Assembly (NCBI RefSeq): GCF_050947875.1
Contig: NC_134576.1
Coordinates: 59,214,255-59,278,254, forward strand
Reading direction: 5' to 3'
DNA length: 64,000 nt
DNA from: Dermacentor variabilis
Taxonomy: Eukaryota; Arthropoda; Arachnida; Ixodida; Ixodidae
Positions 31,903 through 42,420 of the stretch are shown here, piece after piece; the first letter of the stretch is position 1; the number at the start of each line of letters is the position of its first letter. The position numbers and the translations under genes are program-made. The notes below the pieces were generated by a model. The model did not search any database. It was not told the origin of the DNA and saw nothing but the letters and a program-made list of their open reading frames with translations.

Positions 31903-32397
31903 TTAGTGGAACGTGGCATAGGTAAGTGTTCGACAAAACAATTTTTTTCTCGGTGAGGTTGCACGCCTTCAGCACTCGCAAGGTGGCCAAGCACAGTGAT
32001 TTTGCAGCGGCAAAGACGGCATTGGGCAGAACTGAGATGAAGGCCTGCTTGCCAAAAAACTTCAAGAAATGCCGATGAGCGGCTAAGATGGCTTTTAATT
32101 GTCGGTGAGAAGACTATTACATTGTCAAGGTAACAGAGGCATGTTGACCATTTGCATCCACGAAGGCAGGAGTCGATCATCCCTTCAAATTCGGCTCGGG
32201 CATTACAAAGTCTAAAAGGCATTACCTTAACTCGCAAAGCCCATCGGGCGTAACAAATGCGGCATTTTCACGGGCTTGATCATCGACGGATATCTGCCAG
32301 TATTCTGAGCTCAGGTTGATAGAAGAGAAGTAGGCAGAGCCGTGTAGACAGTCGTGTGCGTCATCGATCCGCGGCACAGGGCAGACGTCCTTGCGCG
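31903..32397 (-). pseudogene. GYP-D reverse transcriptase, C-terminal part (YLDN)
   Basis: From MITE 1 onward the minus strand reads RKDVCPVPRIDDAHDCLHGS, SINLSSEYWQI, FVTPDGL, then (32237-31903) VMPFRLCNARAEF and CYLDNVIVFSP. The catalytic YLDD has become YLDN (32126-32121), which should abolish activity on its own. The text runs to LPMPRSTK, where the second insertion begins. Confidence 0.85.
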
Positions 32398-32400
32398 TTA

Positions 32401-32932
32401 AGCCTGTTTCACATGCAAGCGATTGAACGAATGGAGCGAATAGCGGCGCGGCGCTGCGAAGCTTTTCGCGAGGTTTTGCTTCACATGCATTGCCGCCGCG
32501 CGTTTTCAGCCGCTACGAATATCAATGTTGCTGGCAAAAAAGACGGGACTTTCAGCCAGTTTCGGTAGTTTGCGACTACCAATATAAGCATGGCTTTGTC
32601 CTTGCCGCTCGAATCATTATTTTATAAATACATATCCTGCATTTAGCAATCATCAATTCGTTGAAAAGCTCTCTTGGCATGTTGCCCGTACCACGTGTAG
32701 CAAGTAAATAAACATCCTCCTATGCGCAGGCTTTCCCACACTAGTCCCTCACTGGTCACGTGTCGAGACGGGCCGTTCGGAAGCGGTGCTGTCGCTCTGC
32801 CGCTGCGACGAAATTCCAACTTGCCCGAACCTCGCCGCTCCCGCCGCTAGTGCCGCCGCCGCCACTCGAAACTAATTATTGCGGCGCGGCGGCAGGATTC
32901 GCGAGCACTTTCGCTTGCATGTGAAACAGGCT
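32401..32932. mobile_element. MITE no. 1 in GYP-D: 22-bp perfect TIRs, TTA target duplication
   Basis: A 532-bp element with perfect 22-bp terminal inverted repeats beginning AGCCTGTTTCACATGC, flanked by TTA on each side (32398-32400 and 32933-32935). A 3-bp TTA duplication is the signature of PIF/Harbinger transposons. The interior is GC-rich and has no transposase. It splits the RT codons between CIDYRHTN and RKDVCPVPRIDD, so the pre-insertion reading is obvious from both sides. Confidence 0.92.
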
Positions 32933-32935
32933 TTA

Positions 32936-33211
32936 ATTTGTGTGGCGGTAGTCTATGCAGAATCGCCAGCTGTCATCTTTCTTCCTGACTAGGACAATCT
33001 CTGATGCCCATAGACTGCATGAAGGTTCACTATCACCTTTGGGGAGCATCTTGTTGACTTCACGCTGTATGACTTCTCGCTCGGCATAGGACACGCGATA
33101 AGAACGTCGTCTGATTGAGCTAGCGCCTCCAATATTTATCTTATGAGTGACCACAGATGTATGTGCCAAAGGATGGTCAGTAAAGTCAAAGATGTGGTGG
33201 TAGGACTGCAA
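32936..33211 (-). pseudogene. GYP-D reverse transcriptase, N-terminal part
   Basis: Minus strand, open: HIFDFTDHPLAHTSVVTHKI, RRSYRVSYAEREVIQ, WASEIVLVRKKDDSWRFCID (in part) and YRHTN, where MITE 1 cuts in. The sequence is like GYP-A at 660-775. No catalytic residue lies in this part. Confidence 0.85.
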
Positions 33212-33408
33212 TGTTCACCGCATATCGGCTGCCTGGACAGGAAGGAGGTTCTACGCTATCACCTTTTCAATATCACCGTCGAAGGAATTGTGCGAAAAAG
33301 GGGAACAGGCCGAAGACAAAGACACGCCGTTGACGAATCCAGAAACGACACACTCATCGACAGAAGAAAGTGGGCTAGAGTCATGCCGCTTGGTATAAGT
33401 TGCATGCA

Positions 33409-33929
33409 CTAGCTAATCTCCAATATGGGTGGTGACGTTCGATTATCCGCAACTCTAATAAGAGTGAGAGGAAGAGCATCGTTTTTGGCGAATAAGACGT
33501 CGACGATCGGGGTCAAGATGTAATCGCCATCGGGAATGGGAGAAAAAGACCGTAAGTTCACATATATAACGGCTCGAGGAGGTAGACGAACGTAACCCAC
33601 TGAGCACGAGCGCGGTTGGCGTGCTGTAGCAGCGTCATGGTAGCACGGTAGATCTAGCTGAAGAACGCCGCTTCCACAGTCAATAAATCAGTAGGGGCAG
33701 ACAGGAAATCCATATTGAGGATGAGTTCATGGGAGAACTTGTCCAGCACGGCAAGTAGTACACTCGTGGATCGGTGAGCAGCAGTTGTTTGAGCGGAGCA
33801 CATCCCTAGCACGAGCAACGTTCCGCCATCGGAGACGCGAATGAACGGTACTGCAAGTGGGGTTGGGTCCTTCTTAAGGCGGCGACGAAGCTCCAAATTT
33901 ATGACTGATATCTGAGCCCCGGTATCCAC
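33409..33929 (-). pseudogene. GYP-D aspartic protease and spacer
   Basis: 33929-33654 reads MDTGAQISVIN with a normal Asp-Thr-Gly site (33926-33918), then RRRLKKDPTPLAVPFI, VSDGG and ELILNMDFLSA, the hydrophobic ILGxDF-like block. It ends in a stop. The next frame (33600-33409) has YVNLRSFSPIPDGDYILTPI, the spacer seen in GYP-A and GYP-B. This is the only protease in the window that keeps the DTG triad. Confidence 0.82.
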
Positions 33930-34051
33930 GAGAGCAACAACATGTGCATCATCCAGTTTAATGCCTATCAGGCTCCTTCTGGTCTGCAGTGTGGTCAGTG
34001 GATTTGGCAGGCGAGTTGTCGATGCGCCATCACCTCTGGGACCTGCATCGT

Positions 34052-34594
34052 CTAGTTTTCCCGAGGGAGTTGTTCAATCGGCGATGTAGGGCGGAGGAAT
34101 TGGGGCGAGTGAGATGATTGGCGACGAGACAACAGCGAACGGGACTGGTGACCACGTGGGGATGGTGAACAACGATACGGTATGGAGGGAACGTTGTCGC
34201 CGATGGTTTCGGGAGGCCTGCGGTTGGGCTGAAATGGACCACGATCCATGTCAGAGCGACTGTTGTACCCAAAGGGCGCGGGATACCAATACCACCGGCT
34301 GTGCGAATGGCGGACCACGTGCCCAATACGACGGCAGTTCAAGCAAATGGGACAACCATCAGCAGTCCTCCACTCGGCTGGATTGCGAGTACTGCACGGC
34401 GGCCTTTGACCTTGGGCGTGCGAAAGTGATGGACAATGGTTTATCAGCTGGTAAGGAGCTGCGGCGCATACAGGCTCCAGGCCAGCATTGGAGACCTCAT
34501 GATGAACGACAGCTTGGACTAGTGGCACCATATGGGAGTTACGGTGACAGGTACGGCCTCACGTAGAAGCAGCAGACACAGCGTCAAGCGGTCC
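34052..34594 (-). pseudogene. GYP-D gag, C-terminal part
   Basis: 34531-34052 begins PLVQAVVHHEVSNAGLEPVC, which is also found in GYP-E (SLMQAVVRQELSNVGLQSIR). The knuckle reads CLNCRRIGHVVRHS: the last Cys ligand has become Ser. The frame changes beyond it. The N-terminal half of gag lies on the other side of an inserted element. Confidence 0.8.
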
Positions 34595-34596
34595 TA

Positions 34597-35526
34597 TAAC
34601 ATAAAACTATTCCAATATGTTTTTATTCCAATCTCCTGACGTCAAATTTGCGTAACTGCCGACGCAAGCATCGGGCGGTCACCAGCAGGGTTGTCTGAAT
34701 GGACCACTCAAACGCTCTCCTCGTTTATAGGAGGTAAGTTTTGTTAGCTTCAAGAACGAATAACAATGCCTACACTGAGCGGCTTTTCTTATCTAATTGG
34801 CTCACAAGAGGTGAGGATCACGCTCAAGTGGAGAGGGATTCGATGGGGACGAGCAACTGCACTGAAAATCGATGACCGAATGAAAAGGGTGGTGCAGGCG
34901 TCTGTGATTGGTCCGATTTCCCTTTCTTAGCTTCCAGTGGCTCGTCGTTAATCGCGGCGGCATTCAAAGGTAGCTTGAGGATGATGCTAAAACAGATCCT
35001 CCGAACAGAACTGTTGACAGAACGAGGGCGTAAACGTTCCGAAAGTGTTCGAAAACGTTAGACGGCCAAGCAAAAAGTTTTATTGCACGCAAAAAAACCT
35101 GTGCTCTCTGGCAAGTGCGAGTAGCCAGTGCCTAAGCTATCGGGGCAGGCTGCGGCTATTCAGAAGAAAATTCTGTTTTGTTCGGCATATTAATGCATCT
35201 TTAATGCGTACACGTCACTTTGACGGGGGGCGGGGAGATTTCGGGGTTTTGTGACGTCGCGTGACAGGCAGGTAAAGTGGGTGCCGCCCGAAAACGTTTG
35301 ACCAATGGCCGAAGGCAAATGGCGAAAAGGCGTCGAATCAGAAATTGTTCGGTCAAATCATGCATAATCAGTGTCTACACGTCATATCAGATGGGGGAGC
35401 TATCACGGTTTTCGAGACGTCGCGTGACAGACAGGTTAAGTGGCGGTTGTCCAAAAACGTTTTTGACCAATCGTGGAGGGCTGATGATATAATTGGAATA
35501 GAAAAGTTTGGAATAGTTTTAAGTTA
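34597..35526. mobile_element. DNA transposon or MITE no. 3 in GYP-D (TA duplication)
   Basis: 930 bp with imperfect inverted ends: left TAACATAAAACTATTCCAA, right (complement) TAACTTAAAACTATTCCAA, and a second matching block TTATTCCAAT/CTATTCCAAT further in. TA flanks both ends (34595-34596, 35527-35528), as for Tc1/mariner-type elements. Two similar 55-bp segments inside (from about 35253 and 35414, both containing GTCGCGTGACAG and AAAACGTTT) form a direct repeat. No transposase is present. Confidence 0.78.
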
Positions 35527-36270
35527 TAGCGCCCAAGTTCACTTCGGACGATCTTCCCGTGTTCGACGGTGAGTGGCGCCGACGGCTCAAGTACGTCTTT
35601 CCACGGCCACGTTGCTGCAGCGTTCCGAAGACGAGCGAAATGAAAGGCGATGCGCCGACTTTTCGCGGCCTCAAAGCGCTTGCCCTCTTAGATGATGGCA
35701 TCGACGATGTCGCAGTCTTTGCAGCTTAGCAGATTGAAGGCATCATATGCTATGCCCTTTAACACGTGGCCCACTTTCTCAGACTCCGTCATGCTGTTGT
35801 CGGCTTTGCGGCAAAAAGCAAGCACGTCCTGTAAAGTCAGGTGTAACTCTGTCGCTGTCTGCACACGAAATACCAGCTCCTTCTTTTGCTGCTGCCCTTC
35901 TACCTGCACATTTGCCGAACGAGGAATGTATCTTTTCCTTGCATGCATCCTAGCTGGCAATTGCGTCTTCGTTATTCTCAAACCACACCTTCGCTGTTCC
36001 TTTCAGGTAACATAATATGTTTGATAACATGCTCGTCTTATCCCAGTGATTATTCTTACTTTCACGCTCCTACAGGGGTAGCCACTCCTCGATATCGACA
36101 TTCTCAGTCCCGCCGATTGTGCCTGTGTTTTTAGCTGAGCCAGGACGACCGTTGTCGTTGCAGTCCCCTCAGTGGGCGCCGACCCCCCTTCCGCCATCGT
36201 AGAGGAAGGCAAGCGTTTGTCGCTGTGGAGCTCTGTTGTACCGTGTGGGTATTCCGCACCTCCCACCAAA
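35527..36270 (-). pseudogene. GYP-D gag, N-terminal part
   Basis: Capsid-like region in several frames. 35981-35688 reads VFRVQTATELHLTLQDVLAF, then KADNSMTESEKVGHVLKGIA and YDAFNLLSCKD, aligned with GYP-E (RVQTSTESYVSYILDVLALC). Upstream (36060-35985) a frame-shifted trace reads EEWLPL..NNHWDKT. A ribosome would meet stops between them. Confidence 0.78.
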
Positions 36271-36474
36271 ATGCCTTGGGGTTGAGAGTAGCCAAAAGGT
36301 GTAGGAAATTGTATTTACAAAATATATACAGAGAGAGACGGCTGCAGGCTAGATGGTAGAACAACAACACGAGCGTTGCTCTTATCATCGTCTTCGCCGT
36401 CTTTATGGCACTTCCTTCCATGCTCGGCAGGATGCGTGTTTCAGTGCGTGGGAATAGCGCGTATCAATATTACA
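36271..36474 (-). repeat. GYP-D 5' LTR and adjacent primer site
   Basis: Partner of 28911-29099, about 15 bp longer. On the minus strand it starts TGTAATATTG and ends CCCCAAGGCA; three bases later follows TGGTGGGAGGTGC (36267-36255), a likely primer-binding site close to those of GYP-C and GYP-E. Confidence 0.82.
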
Positions 36475-37086
36475 AATCCTATTCGGTATCTCGCAAACTT
36501 CCAAGAACATAAAAATAACCATTTCAGACACCCTGAAAGCTAGGTGGTGCCAACAGAATGCCTTTTTACGAGACCCCCCCCCCCCCCCCCCCTAAGAGCG
36601 CCTCCAAATACACTTCGTTCTAACTTCAACTTCAACTTGTTTACTTGTACCCTACCAGCCAATCGTTCCATGTAAACACCATATTTATAGGCATGTACCA
36701 TGGAGGAATCTTTGGATGTGCTTAAGCTTCATATAGAATCTTTTGTTTGCTGAATTTATACTGTTTTCCACTATACTTGTCATACATTGTGTCCTTCAAT
36801 GCAACTTATTTCACGATGGTCTTAAATATGCGTAATTATGCTTCTAATGAAGTAATTTGCTCTTTCCGCACATAAGTGCGGATAAGATTTTCCTTGGTCT
36901 TCTGATGTTTTGGCTACTGTGTTAACTTTTATTTTAGCATTAAGCCGTAATGTGTGCGATGAACTGCTTTCAATAGCCTGTCGCTGCTGCTTTGCATTTA
37001 GTTGTTCCAGCCATGTCAAGTTGTTTATGACAGCTTTTTGTGCAGCTTCCCCGTCTGTATTTCTTGAGGCAGAAATTAATTATTAC

Positions 37087-37128
<42 letters not shown>
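36475..37128 (+). mobile_element. LINE-2, right part and simple-repeat tail
   Basis: Continuation of the LINE interrupted by GYP-D: a short coding trace (NPIRYLANFQEH), a C19 tract (36574-36592), and a 3' UTR ending CTTGAGGCAGAAATTAATTA (in part) and (TAT)n at 37081-37128. The tail type matches that of LINE-1. The join is inferred from the near-matching 5-mers beside GYP-D and from the order RT, 3' UTR, tail. Confidence 0.65.
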
Positions 37129-37129
<1 letters not shown>

Positions 37130-37313
37130 ATTATATTTGTTATGGGAACCAGTACGCAAAGATCCATAATTGTTCTTGGACTCTATAATAATCAGTTGAT
37201 TGATTATATTTAGTAGTAGTTGCATTAGTAGTATTATAGTAGTAGTAGTAGTGGTATGATGTTCTTATTTTTATTGTTTTTGTTGCTGAATAAAGGATAG
37301 GAAAATTTCGTAC
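37129..37313 (-). other. CLCA-like intron 2, start
   Basis: Begins at the exon-2 donor (37313) and runs to the LINE tail. It contains TAG-rich simple sequence (37210-37258). Nothing else is recognised. Confidence 0.45.
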
Positions 37314-37611
37314 TTGCGTCGCTGAGGGCCTTTTTGGTTGCGTTCACCTCCGCCAGGACGTGGGGCGAAACGCGAATGAAATCGCCGCGTTTTCCACACC
37401 GCCCTCGTAGCTTTGTGCTGAAGAAATGTTCCTTGCGAACGCTTTCAAAAGCTTCAACACGAACATCGCTCGTTGAGAAGGAAAATTTTGCCACGCTTCG
37501 AGCTGTGCTCCGCTCCGGCCACGTTTCCGGGAACTCAAAGACGACTTGCTTGAGGAAAACGCGACCACCAGTGGCCTCGTGCAGGAACTCGGATGAGGAT
37601 TGTAGCAGGGC
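37314..37611 (-). CDS. CLCA-like: CLCA-like exon 2 (N-terminal CLCA domain)
   Basis: 298 bp: 99 codons plus one base. The acceptor is GTTTTTTAACTTGCAG; the donor GTACGA is weak but leaves one base, which fits the two bases that open exon 3. The protein starts ALLQSSSEFLHEATGGRVFL, continues VVFEFPETWPERS and ends RGRCGKRGDFIRVSPHVLAE plus about 10 residues. CLCA proteins have the same layout: a helix with (A/T)SE(F/Y)L, (A/T)..R(V/L)(Y/F)F, (F/I)P.TW, then CG..G.(Y/F)I..(T/S)P..L. It lies about 12.3 kb downstream of exon 1. Confidence 0.87.
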
Positions 37612-40600
37612 CTGCAAGTTAAAAAACAGGGTTTCGTTCTGGCAAGACGCAACTGAGCTTAGTAAATATACGAACTGCATAGGTGTTGGTGCGCCGTTGA
37701 TTCATTCGTTTACCTATTGTATTGACTAATTGGTTGATTGATTGATTCTTTTATCCAGTCATATTTTAATGTCGTAAGGGCCTTCATGGGGAAGCGGTAA
37801 CAAGGTAAAAAAACGAAATCATTAGCGATTGTAAACGTTCGGAAAATTCAACCAAAACACAAACAGTCTGCTAAAGAACGCACACGCAAAGGCTAGAGGT
37901 CAAAATCCTGCGCTCTATTGTGGTACACAGACGGATAAAAAGCGGCCTAGCGAGCAACAAATGTGACAAATTTAATGCTGTATATCTATTACGCCGTGTT
38001 CGTGCATGTAGCAACGCGCGACATCAGTGCAGCATAGACATGACATACACTAACGCGCCTCCAATACGCCCCGACCTTTGCGTAACGACTAGATCCATCC
38101 AGTAAACCCAGTTCCGTGATGAGGTGCTTATTATTGAAAGCCAACCGCCCCCCCCCCCCCCTTTTCTTTCTCGGTTCCACAAAGAGCTTTGTCTCGCCAT
38201 GTATAGCCCAGTTCACTACAGCTCCGCACCGAGCGACCTCCATCCTCCTTGAGACCTATGGAGCATCGGATTCACCGTGCCGCGTTGGCAATACTACCAT
38301 GGTCAAGGCACTCTCCGTTGCGTTACTTCCGAAGTGCCACCTCTGGAGAGCTTAATGCGCCCCTGAATACGGGCTGATTCTGACACATACAGTCTAACAA
38401 AGATGGATACCAGCAGAGATTGAATATTTACCCCTTCGACATCTCGTATTGATCGCCTTTACCGTTAAACAATTACGTCGCACGTTCAAACTGCTCCTAA
38501 TTGTTTCCTCAAAGAAGAAATTTATTACTTCCCTAATGAACTAAAAAGCTCATTCCTTACCCCAAAATGTTAACTTATTCGATTTTTTTACCGCCTGTTA
38601 TAGTTGGCGTTAACAGGAATTAACTGTAATCTCACGGTTTCAGAACCAACGAAACAAACACGGTGCACGGCCAAAAACACGCTAGGCACCCCCCTGCACG
38701 GTCGTAATCGTAGCGATTCCTCAGCTGCCTTCAACGGGGCCGCGTAGTCTGCCAGGACGGGTCACGTGATAAGCGGGGCAATTCAACACCACTCACCTGC
38801 GGTATTGTCAACGACCGCCGGATTAATAAATAAGATAACCTGCTGGCTCGCGATAAGATGAGGAGCACGCATTGCTCGCATCTTAGAGCACGGCTCTCAA
38901 GCGTCCGTTCCGGCGGCGAGCGTCGGCATCCCTCGGCGAGCGTCGCCGTCACCGAACGAACGAATGCCACGAAGAATGAAAGCGAACGCGGAGCGCAGCT
39001 GGAGATGAAACGACGGCGATGGCAAAGACTACGCGGGCAGGAAAGTGGAGGAGGACGGCGCAGCACAAGCATGAAGAAAGCGGAGGAGGAGCGTGTGGCT
39101 AAATAGTGAGGAGCAGAGCAACAGAGTGAAAGTGAGCAGGAGAGTGGCGCCCATGATTACTCGATGGCGCCATAGAGTCTGTAATCTGACTGTATGAGCG
39201 AGTATGAGTACTTTGTGTGGGCAAAAGTTCGTCCAAGAAGGAGTAAAATTTGTACCTAACAGTTGTACACACTGTGTCGTTCATGACTATCATTACCGCG
39301 TAAGAAAATAATCCTAATGCGCAATAGGGTTAGCCAGTTCACTGACCAATGAGCGCGACGACACTGGTGAAGTGCTTCCTCTGGCGATGGACTTTACGTA
39401 CAATCCATGTCTCTCTCATTTTTCGACTCAGCATATAGTGAAATGAATACACATATGTAGCTGCGCTCAAATCTCGAATTTGTAATCACCGGTGAATGTT
39501 TCACCAAAAAATCATCATATTAAAGTGCGTTTTTCCAGTAAATAAACGTGGCTGTAATTATTTATATATGAGGCATTCTTGCCAGCATATAGATACATGT
39601 TCGTGTGGCACTCAGAACAGTGTGGAATAAAAGCTGGAAAACTTATTTCACTAAAATTCTTATTCATACCGCTACATTTTTGACAACAGAAGGAAGGCAC
39701 CAGAAGATTATCAATTACAACAGATCTCTGCAAAATTTAGTAGTGCCATTTCTGTTAGGGCAAGCTGTTCCGGTGAGTGTTCACTATGCATTTTCCCTGC
39801 GCTGCTGCTTCGAATTCATATTTGCTGCCACTTGACGTTCCTGTGTCCTCTATACGGATTATTTGGGCGGCCTGATTGCTACGCTGAATATTCACGCCAT
39901 GCGGTCTACTGCATTTGTGATCTATACATCTTGTGCGCCGTGCCCCCTCGCACTGTCCTCTTCAATGCGTTTGCTGCTCCAATTATTTTCGTGAAGCCGT
40001 CTGCCCAAACCAACGGTACGTGACATCTACTTCATCCTCTTAACTTCCAAGCAGCCACTTATAATGTTTAGTGGCTCGATACCGAAAACACATATGGCTT
40101 TATGTCCTTGCCGCCCGTGTTAACGTCGATACCCTTGCCTTTATTACTTGCTCGATGACGTGTAATAATCGCCACGAACAAAGGAACACAGGTGCCAATC
40201 TCCGATTTTGTATGTGACACCTTAAAGGCAGGCAGATGCGAACTTGATTTAGTATCAGTTGCTTTAATGGGACCGATCGCGTATAATTGAGAGTGTTATC
40301 AAAAAAATATTTCTTCTTTCTTTGCAATCCTCGCACAATGAAAAAAAATTATGCAGAACCCACGCCAAACAATAATCGATGCTACACAAAACATCTTGCA
40401 TGTAGTTGGCTATCCAGCATTGTTTGGGGTTCAGCGAAGATTTACCAGATGGACGACCGTACATATATTTGCGTAGATCAATCAGTCGTATGTGGGACGT
40501 GAGCGCACGTGTGTGTGCCGACTGCAACAAGATGACGACGACTTCCTTGACGACAGCCGTACGACGGCAATGGCATTATTTTAAACTGTGGCAGCCGACG

Positions 40601-41344
40601 CGCATTTACGTATGACGATTTCTCGGTTTTGAATAAATTGCTAACGGCCGTAAGGGAGCGAAGCCCGGTTTGTAACCTCAACTGAGACTAAGTCTCACGA
40701 ACTCCCACGTAAAACGTCTGTGTAATTTCTTCTATTTTAATGCGACCATGACATTTGTACTCCGGTAAATAAATGTTAAAGCGTGGTCAAACTGCGTCGA
40801 CGATAAAGGTGGTACCACGTCGCAAAGTTTCACTGCAGTTTCTACGCAACATTCGCTGCATGAGAAAAGTATTGCGGAAGGCAAGCTCATATTGAACACA
40901 TTACATTCCAAAGCGAAGCCTCAAAGCTCAAGCTGTCACGAGCAAAACAAGACGAGAAGGTCAAACAGCACGCACACGCCAAAAGATTCAAAAGAGCTGG
41001 CTGTCTCTGAAACGAGTAAACTATGAGTGCGAGTGTGGCCTATTGTTTACAGCAGTGGGCCCTTTTATCGACGCCAAACCTTCCACTCTACCACCAGTCA
41101 CTAATTTATTGTATTTTTACTAAACCAGGTCACAGAACAACCTGCCTGCAGTGACGTCCCTCGAATGAGGCAAACGACACTTCGCATAAAACAAAGGTAT
41201 CAGGCGACTACACTGATTCACTGCCTCCACTTTAGGATGCGTGTGTTGAAAAGCGCCAAGCACAATTAGAAAGCAAGAAAATCCTAGCAAGGTACTCGCT
41301 CTTGGCCCTGGCTCGTCGATGAAGAAAGTAACCTGAGCTGCCGC
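37612..41344 (-). other. CLCA-like intron 1, left part
   Basis: No gene is recognised. Contents: a C14 tract (38148-38161), the second copy of the purine-rich dispersed repeat (38925-39110), and otherwise mixed sequence with short, motif-free open frames on both strands. Confidence 0.45.
38925..39110. repeat. Dispersed purine-rich repeat, copy 2
   Basis: Contains CCGAACGAACGAATG, GAAAGCGAACGCGGAGCGCA and a purine-rich tail, like 16600-16770. Its GC-rich, AG-biased composition differs from the surroundings. Confidence 0.6.
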
Positions 41345-41782
41345 GAGAGGCTTAGTGTGTCGAACAGGCATTAGAGCGACCGCACCGCACGGTGAGGCAA
41401 TTGTGACGCTGACAAAAAAAGGCACAGCATTCAGGCACATTGCGAAATTTCAGACAAGTATTGAAATTTCAGTGTGGCAGCGCATGATATATATTCGGTG
41501 GCTCTTCGCTCTGACGTCTTCTTTTTTTTTGTCTATTGTACCCTGCCCGCTTTTCTCCGCCCCGAGAGGCTTAGTGTGTCGAACAGGCATTAGAGCGACC
41601 GCACCGCACGGTGAGGCAATTGTCACGCTGACAAAAAAAGGCACAGCATTCAGGCACATTGCGAAATCTCAGACAAGTATTGAAATTTCAGAGTGGCAGC
41701 GCATGATATATATTCGGTCACTCTTCGCTCTGACGTCTTCCTTTTTTGTCTATTGTACTCTGCCCGCTTTTCTCCGCCCCCA
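41345..41782. repeat. 219-bp tandem duplication
   Basis: 41345-41563 and 41564-41782 are head-to-tail copies that start GAGAGGCTTAGTGTGTCGAA. They differ in a few bases and in the length of one T-run. The long open frames over it on both strands come from the repeat and have no motif. Confidence 0.95.
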
Positions 41783-42225
41783 ATATGCGAACCTTCTCTA
41801 AACTATGACACTAACCCTATACCCACAAGCATATACGTTGCTCAATGATGACGCAGCGTAATTACCGACGGCTGATAAAAAAGCCCAGAACACCTCAATA
41901 GCGCACTGGCGTAAAATGTTTCAAAAGCTGAGAGTAGAGGTGGCAACGAAATAAATGAGAGCACTATTTAATGCGAGTGGCTGATCACTGCAGCTGTCCA
42001 CCCGGTCTATCATCTCGACTAGACATCCATAAACAAACATGCAACATTCCTAGCAGCTTTCGTGGAATTGCTAGCCACCAATCTGCAAAGATGTTTCAGA
42101 CCGCTTCTTTTCTTTTTTTTAACTTTGCTGCTCTTTCATGTCCATACGTCTTGCCGACCAAGTCAGGTGAATTTACCGGTGACAGGCTGGTGCGCTGGCA
42201 ATGAATGATAAGATACAACCGCTAT
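41783..42225. other. Unassigned intron sequence
   Basis: Part of CLCA-like intron 1. No gene or repeat recognised. Confidence 0.4.
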
Positions 42226-42420
42226 TCCGCGTGGTCGTTCAGTGGCTAAAGCATAGTGCTGCGAAACATGGGGTCACTCGTTTTGAGTACCGTCCACGGC
42301 GGTCGAATTTCTAAGGGGCGAAATGCGAGAGCGCCCCTGAAAGGTGCATTGGGTGCCCGGTTAGGAGCCGTAGTAATCCAAATGATTCCTTAATTCCGTA
42401 CCTTTCCGAACTTTATTCCA
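42226..42420 (+). repeat. Decayed tRNA-headed SINE
   Basis: A head like that of the other SINEs (CGCGTGGTCGTTCAGTGGCTAA) is followed by a body that keeps GGGGCGAAATGCGAGAGCGCCC and GTGCATTGGGTGCCCGGTTA. A region equivalent to the B box is poorly preserved. No tail or target duplication was seen. Confidence 0.55.

Larger units (their letters stand above)
28911..36474 (-). mobile_element. GYP-D: Ty3/gypsy element, inserted in LINE-2 and carrying three DNA transposons
   Basis: Minus strand. LTRs lie at 36474-36271 (5') and 29099-28911 (3'), about 200 bp each. Between them are gag (split), protease, RT (split), RNase H and integrase. Flanking 5-mers AATAC (28906-28910) and AATCC (36475-36479) agree at four of five positions and fit a target duplication. 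LINE-2 continues on both sides. Insertions at 30975-31902, 32401-32932 and 34597-35526 add about 2.4 kb; without them the element would be about 5.2 kb. Confidence 0.9.

Noticed and set aside
37334..37729. Plus-strand frame of 131 codons
   Set aside because: Antisense of CLCA exon 2.
38731..39106. Protein-coding gene in the purine-rich block
   Set aside because: The same block recurs at 16600-16770, frames differ, and the protein is low complexity.
41120..41801. Open frames of 106 to 148 codons on both strands
   Set aside because: Produced by the 219-bp tandem duplication; the same residues repeat and there is no motif.
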